From contig OZ017805.1 in assembly GCA_963969395.1 (NCBI GenBank), positions 2,046,001-2,110,000 on the forward strand: a stretch of DNA of 64,000 nucleotides, written 5' to 3'. Positions 58,349 through 64,000 of the stretch are shown piece by piece. Origin of the DNA: Pseudoscleropodium purum (lineage: Eukaryota; Streptophyta; Bryopsida; Hypnales; Brachytheciaceae). Numbering within the stretch: position 1 is the stretch's first letter; each line of letters begins with the position of its first letter. Below the pieces are notes generated by a model, which saw nothing but the letters and a program-made list of their open reading frames with translations, was not told the origin of the DNA and ran no database searches. A program made the translations under genes and the position numbers.

Positions 58349-59885
58349 ATGCATCATTATTTTCAAGAACTGCAGAGACTTTGGTTTGTGTTTTGCCGGT
58401 CTGACTGAAGCCCGGAATTTTCTTACGCTGCAGAATGGAAAACCAACCGGAGGCGCTCGAGATGTACTTCAAGAGATCCGATTTGCAGTTCTTAGATGAC
58501 GACAAGACTGCTGAAGACCACTTGATTGAAGGGGAGTACTAGGTCTTCAAAGATCCAGAAGAAGTAGAAGCATGGAGTTTATTCATGATCCCTTTCATCA
58601 ACCAGTTCTGCTTTTCCTACAAATTCAAGAAATCGCAGTGCTTCCTACAACTCTCTTTCCACGAGAAGATCAAAGACATCGAGGCTGACGCCCACCCAAT
58701 GATCAAAATCAAGTGCATGACAACGATACCCGGCGAGTCAAGAAGGGACCAATACCACTTTGCTATCTGCCTCGACTCGGTATTAATTCCCTTCAACTTA
58801 AGTCCATTCCTGAGCAGCCTCGAGCCAACTCCATACCGAGACGAAGTGAAAGAGCTTGAGAAGAAATTGGACAATGACGAGTGGAAGAACGTGAACGGAA
58901 CTCCGTTGTCCTGGAAAAAGTTGTGTAGCAAAGTCCGGCTCCTATTCAACGACTTCTACATGCTGAAGGGGAAGATGGAAAAGTAGAATGAAATGAACCA
59001 ACCATGCACTGTATCAAGGGAGATAATGAACCAAAGCGTAAGTCAAGGTTCAAAATTGAACGTGGGTCAACAGTCCTAAACCAGCCGGGGGCAGAGGAAA
59101 AGTGTACAGAAAACTCCACAGAAGAAAGGCAAGAAGGATGCTCCATCTTCATCAGAACGGAAACCGGTCACTCGGGACTCTGAAGTGTCCAAGGTCGCTG
59201 AAGGGAGCTATGTGGACGAGATGTCCAATGTTCCTCACTCACGGGCAACAGAGAAGAAATCTAACTACGAGCAAGTGAGCCAGGTCTATAAGAAATTTTG
59301 GACGACCTGCGAGGACGCATACATCTTCAAGGTTGGGGAGAAGAAAGTGATTGACGTCTTCCAATTGGTAGATCCACCGGCTACTTTCAATATACGCTCC
59401 AAGCAGGACAACATTGTCGAAGATATGGTCAATTATCTGCTCAATATCCCCGACAAAAGCACGAAGCAAACACTTTGCGTTATGCCTGTTGGGCACAACA
59501 CAATGCCCAAGAATTGGGAGGATATTGAGAATGGCGAATTCTATATTATAAACGGATAGCATAGTGTTGCAGCTAGCAGATTTATGCTGGACGAGAGAAA
59601 CAAGGTGAACAAGGAAGAAAGAGAGCACTTCCGCAGGTGGAACTGCTTCGTTGTTTGGTCGAAGGATGTAGAGACGCTCAGATGTATCTCTGCCTACTAC
59701 AATCGAACCAATCACTTTGTGGCAGTGCAGTCGTCGTGGGCAACTAATATTTTAGGAGCTCGATCGGTATGGGAGGCAATGGGAAGACCAAAGAATCCCA
59801 CTCCAGCAAAATCTGTGGGAGCTATTACCATCATTCGGCAGATAGTTGAGAACAAGAAGAACCGCGAAAATTTCCAGGTATGCAG

Positions 59886-59906
59886 TTTAGCGCGAGTTGC
59901 GCTGAA
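59886..59906. repeat. Palindrome copy inside intron 59878-59997
   Basis: It reads TTTAGCGCG, AGT, TGCGCTGAA and begins nine bases into the intron. Confidence 0.88.
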
Positions 59907-61363
59907 GTGTTCCTCCTTGAGTTGATTATGGTATATTTCAATCTCTCAATATCTGGATCGAGTGCATAATATAATTGATTTTCATGTTATTCTGTAGGCG
60001 TTTGAGAAGGCCATGTACGTAAGATTTTCACTGATCGAGGTTGTGAAGAGCCTGAAAATTTCCAAGACTAAGGGGAGGGAGGAGAAGCTGAAGCTGATGA
60101 ACGAGTTGCGGCTGATTACTGCACCTGATGACGTCTATAAACTGTGGAGTGAAGTAATCTCTGCAGTCGCGCATGGGGAACTAATTAACCCCGACACCGA
60201 CAAGATGTTTAACGCACGGGCGGGTTGGAGCCCCGAGAATTGTCTGCTTAATCAGGAGTTCTTCAAGCACTTGGGCAATCTCAGCTATGAGGAACTATCC
60301 AAGCTTGCGAAACACCTTCTGAATCAAACGGGTGGAAAGCGCAGGCATTCATATCCTAAGGTGACAGTGAAGGCAATCTCTACAGTGCAGGATGATTGTT
60401 ACAGCACCAAGGAGTGGGTACAGCGCCGTAAGCGGAAGAATCTCGCCATCAAGGAGCTTCACACGATTGATCCTAGCCTTGGCCTTCTCAACTCAAGGAA
60501 CGAGGTGATCAGCGAGAATTGGAAGGCGTCTAAGAAGGAGCGCCTCTTCTCTAGCGCAACAATGGACATCCTCCTTGAGAGACCTGGTGAAGCCTACTTT
60601 GGCAAAGCGAAGAGCACGCATGCGAAGCATAAGACGTGCTCTGAGTTGTCCCAAGACGCATATGATTTTTTTAAATCATTTCTTGACCACAAAGCCAAAT
60701 TCGAAAGGCCATCTGCAAAGGCATACTATCGAGCATATGAGGTGGCCCGAAACCAGTACAAGGACTGGCCGGTGAAGTCCTGGACTGCGGAGACAAGTAA
60801 TCGTTTATCTCTCGGGGTTATAGACTTCCGCTCGTTGCTAGGGGTGGAGAAGAAGGAGAGCTCTACGATGGAGAATCTTTTTTTCTTTGAAGTTCTGTCT
60901 TCACTTCAAAAGAGCAAGAAGCCAGTACTTGAAGAAGTCAAGTCGTGGCTCTTCATATGTGGGGACGAGAAAGAAGAGGCTCAGGTGACGATCTTCATGG
61001 AGTCTAACAAGGATTTGAAGAAATACTTGGTTCACTACTCCTTGTACTGCGCAGGGAGAAATGACAGGCTTGGGGATCTTGCGGCCGCGAAGACACCAAA
61101 GAAGGTGTTCCTTATATTCTTGTAGCACCCTGAGAACACCAATCAAGTCACCATTCCGTCAGAGTTCAACTGTCCCGAAACACCTTGCTATATGAAGGCC
61201 CGTGCTTACAGTGAGCTAGAGTATAGAATTTATAACACGGAACTGCGTATGGAATTCTATCTCTGGCTGGTGAAGGCATTCGCAAGGGCGGGCACGACAG
61301 TCTTCTCTGCCTTCACAGGGGGGAAGTTGACTTGCGCTTCGGTGGTGAGCACCACAGCCTCAG

Positions 61364-61473
61364 TTTAGCGCGAGTCGCTCTGAACAACAATTCCTGATTT
61401 CATTTATTCTGTGATATGTATCTTTATTTGCTGTGTGTATGTGCTATGTCAGTTCAGCGCGGGTCACACTGAA
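61364..61473. repeat. Two palindrome copies inside intron 61345-61524
   Basis: Cores 61364-61384 (right arm CGCTCTGAA) and 61453-61473 (TTCAGCGCG, GGT, CACACTGAA). Confidence 0.85.
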
Positions 61474-62622
61474 ATGCATGTTGCAAGATATGACGATCAT
61501 AACTCCGTTGTTTGTCTTTGACAGATGAGTGGGGTGGACGTTTATGTAACGGGTACATCAGAGTTGTCGCAGTGGTGGGAAGATATCTGTACCAAGGCAA
61601 TGACGTTGGACATTGCGGACTTCTTGGACAGCAGCTACTCCACCCACTCTACCGAAGTCCTTTCCTCCTTTAGGAGGAAGCTGAGGTCCGCTCAGAATTC
61701 CCCATTGAGTCAGCAAAGGAATAGGCAGACTTATGTCTCTGATGAAGTCCCGTATGATTCCGAGGAGGAGGAGGAGGAGGAAGAAGAAGAAGAGTTTGAA
61801 GAGGATGGGATTGAGGGACTGGACGAGATGACTACACCAACGAGTCATCCGTCCACAAATATTCCGGGGGCGTCTGCAAGCTCTATGTTGCCTCCTCTCT
61901 CTCAAATGCCGCGGACTCCAATTGCATCGGGATGGCCGGACAAGAAGAGGAAGCGAGATACGATCACTAGTATTGCTAAGCAACTGGTGGAGATCCAGCA
62001 GCAGAATGCCATCTCCCTAGCCAACATGCAGAGACAGACCGACTTAGTGCAGCAACAGACTGAGCTGGCTCTGGCGCAGATGAGGGCGGACAATGCAAAG
62101 GAAAGGCTGGCGAACATAGAAATCCACAAGAGTACTTAGGCGTGGATGCGAGAGGAGTCGAAGGCAAACAAGGAGCTCTCCCAACAGAACAGGGACATGC
62201 TCCAAATACTAATCAAGAAGATCGGTATCGAGCCCGTTGCGACGCTGCCGCCTTCCTCTGGAGAGCCAATTTTGCAGTTGCAGGGACAGCCATCTGGTTC
62301 CAATATCAGCAATGCCTCCAGTCCTTCCAATCCGCTCAAGGATGCTGCGGCTCTTCCTACGGAAGAGCCCATGCCGACACCCCCTCCCCCGTGCGAGGGT
62401 GATGTAGCCTACCCGTCTTCTTCAACGAATCCTGAGGCAGTCGGAGCAGAGGAGAAGCACCTCGAATCCAGAGTAGAAGCGCATGGGGAGACGTCATTGA
62501 TAGGCCTTGGGCAAAACCTGCCCATGGATACTTCCGAGGTGGCGCCTGGAAGTGATGCCCTGCCCACCGAAGATCCACCAGCAGGTTCTACCCAATGAAA
62601 ACTTAGTATTTTATGTTGTAGT

Positions 62623-62643
62623 TTTAGCGCGGATCGCGCTAAT
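62623..62643. repeat. Palindrome copy inside intron 62585-62819
   Basis: It reads TTTAGCGCG, GAT, CGCGCTAAT. The intron was inferred from splice signals and phase before this overlap was noted. Confidence 0.8.
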
Positions 62644-64000
62644 CTGTATCGTAGAAGAGTACCTGTAGTTTTCATTTCAGATACAGTGCTCATTTTTTAT
62701 GTACTTCTAGTCTGAATAGCGTCAACCAAAGTGGACGCATTTTCCAAATTGTAAATCTGTTGTTTGCGACAGTGTAATATATCACTTACATGTATTCTTG
62801 CCTCCACTTGAAATCGCAGGCCTTCCAAATCTTAGAGAATCGCTTCCAGAGTCTGAGTATCCTGTCGATCACTGTCAGTTGCCAACGGAATCATCCCTCC
62901 CAATTGAGGACGCTGAACCTTTGAATCATCCCTTGTCTTTGGAAATTGGTGATGACATTGCATTGCGGGATCATTCGCTAACGCGTCGTGAAGGACATGA
63001 GAAGCCTTCACATTCTCAAGTACCGAAGGTATGACGGTTCTCTCATCTTCTCATGACTTCATTAGACACAGTCAGTCATGGTTTTGCCGGTCCTGTGGCA
63101 TACTTTCCAGGTTGATTTTACGTGGTTCCCCATCTCGGCCAGTTTCACGATCGTAATTGGCCTCAAACTCCTACGTTTCTTATCAGGAATCCGATCCTAC
63201 ACTAGCTCGTGAAGAGGAATCCAAGGGAGTGTGCCGTTCATTGAGGTTGGGGGTGGCAGACAAGTGGATTAACGTCGTCCTAGACCTCAATGGCGTTCTA
63301 TGCCTTTGCGAGGATTGGAAGTCAAAAGGGTCAAGGTTGCAATTTAACCGGGACTCAGAGCCTCACTCTGCCATAGTGTCTGCAGTAGTTGGGCCCAAAG
63401 CCGTCTACGTCCGTCCAGATTTGTGCTCACTTCTTGAAGGAGTTAGAGAAAATAGCAATCATCTCCGTGTGGAGCTCCATGAAAAAGTCTACCACGGAGG
63501 AAATCTGTGCATACCTTTTCCGAGAAGGAAGCCTCCCCTTCCTAGTTCTTGGGCAGGACTCATGTAAGACGGTCAAGGGCAAGGATAAATTCGGAAGGAT
63601 GACCACTTATAAGGAACCTGGATCCAATAAGGACTTGTTCGTCAAAAATGTTGAATTCCTCACTGTTGGCTTCCAGGGATCCTTCTCGCTGGATAATACA
63701 ATCATAGTCGATGACAGTCCTCGCAAGCATGTCATGAATAGCCCAGAGAATGTCATATTAGTGGATCCTTGGAGTAATCGAGGGAATGGTGACAGGGACA
63801 CGTTTCTTCTAGGGGTCCTACTTCCCTGGTTTCGACAATTGCATGGCAGCCGGGATGTGGGGCTCAAGTCCTTCCGCCAAAATGTAAAATGGAAGATTGG
63901 AAAAAGAATGCTGTGCGAGGAGAGGGGTCGTCGAGAGTACGACAAACTAATGGCACTCGTCTGGGGGTCACCTAGTGTTCTTAATTAGTGTTGCTTCCCG

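Larger units (their letters stand above)
44265..63988. mobile_element. Proposed large mobile element with dispersed palindromes (ends not seen)
   Basis: This is inference. Two long outward-facing genes, a transposase-like one and a ParB/methylase-like/phosphatase-like one, share one exclusive non-coding signature: 17 copies of the same palindrome between 47204 and 62643, and none in the other 44 kb. Both genes decay in the same manner. No terminal repeat or target duplication was found; the right end probably lies beyond 64000. Confidence 0.4.
58435..63988 (+). pseudogene. Five-exon gene: ParB-like GQH domain, methylase-like region, coiled coil, FCP1-like phosphatase domain
   Basis: Exons 58435-59877, 59998-61344, 61525-62584, 62820-63028 and 63187-63988 join in phase (0, 0, 1, 0), about 1,620 codons. 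Around codon 375, GEFYIING*HSVAASRFML matches the GQHR box of ParB/sulfiredoxin-like domains if TAG is CAG. At the exon 2-3 junction, ELRMEFYLWLV..AGTTVFSAFTGGKLTCASV then MSGVDVYV resembles the C-terminal motif I region of N4/N6 DNA methylases; no DPPY motif is seen. An acidic run, DKKRKRD and a coiled coil follow. Exon 5 is FCP1/NIF-like: VVLDLNGVLC (Asn for the second catalytic Asp), AIISVWSS, IIVDDSPRK. Stops TAG 58540, TAG 58984, TAA 59077, TAG 59557, TAG 61123, TAG 62137, plus one extra base near 63429, disable this copy. Two adjacent genes remain possible. Confidence 0.6.

Noticed and set aside
58540..62139. Reassigned amber codon or U-to-C RNA editing that restores Gln
   Set aside because: Other relics here use TAA and TGA, and at least two stops come from TGG (39898 in unit B, known from A; 25659 in the kinase relic), which neither Gln reassignment nor U-to-C editing would repair.

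Overview
This window is repeat-dominated nuclear DNA of a land plant. The evidence is GT-AG introns in good phase, plant-type CACTA (TNP2), Ty1/copia and hAT elements, TATA boxes and AAACCCTAA telobox motifs. The families and the nested structure fit a large bryophyte, lycophyte or fern genome better than a seed plant, but the species cannot be fixed from sequence alone. No ordinary single-copy host gene was recognised, and no rRNA or convincing tRNA gene is present.

Left part, 1-44 kb. The window opens inside a CACTA transposon whose 3' end is at 3954; it carries a three-exon TNP2-like transposase. An older TNP2 relic follows. The main theme is a family of 3.3-3.8 kb units that begin TG, end CA, are flanked by 5-bp target duplications and carry their own ORF. 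I label them A 13331-16634 (+), B 37321-40634 (-), C 7476-11290 (-), D 21038-24593 (-), E 11780-17783 (+), F ~33915-36669 (+) and G ~36670-42500 (-). A is inserted in E, B in G, and C in the TNP2 relic; C itself carries a 245-bp GC-rich hAT-type MITE. Each unit looks like a solo LTR that contains a gene, but no gag-pol interior is next to any of them. Between them lie two decayed protein-kinase-like genes, a repeat family built from GGCGA..GCGGGTC motifs, and a nearly intact Ty1/copia element (26982-32497). The copia element has 256-bp LTRs, a 5-bp target duplication and a primer-binding site matching the anticodon region of initiator tRNA-Met, so it probably uses a half-tRNA primer.

Right part, 44-64 kb. 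Two long genes point outward from a 10-kb AT-rich centre. On the minus strand is a DUF7869-like, transposase-like gene (44265-47150). On the plus strand is a five-exon gene (58435-63988) whose phase-compatible exons join a ParB/sulfiredoxin-like GQH domain, a region resembling the end of a DNA methylase, an acidic plus coiled-coil segment and an FCP1/NIF-like HAD phosphatase domain. Seventeen copies of a short palindrome (arm TTCAGCGCG, 3-nt loop, arm CGCGCTGAA) lie only in this part, in introns and flanks and never in exons. I infer one large, incompletely described mobile element whose right end is outside the window.

Almost every coding relic has decayed in the same way. Reading frames stay open over hundreds of codons, and the interruptions are mostly stops that a single C-to-T or G-to-A change explains (CAA, CAG, CGA or TGG to stop). 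This fits mutation of heavily methylated, silenced DNA.
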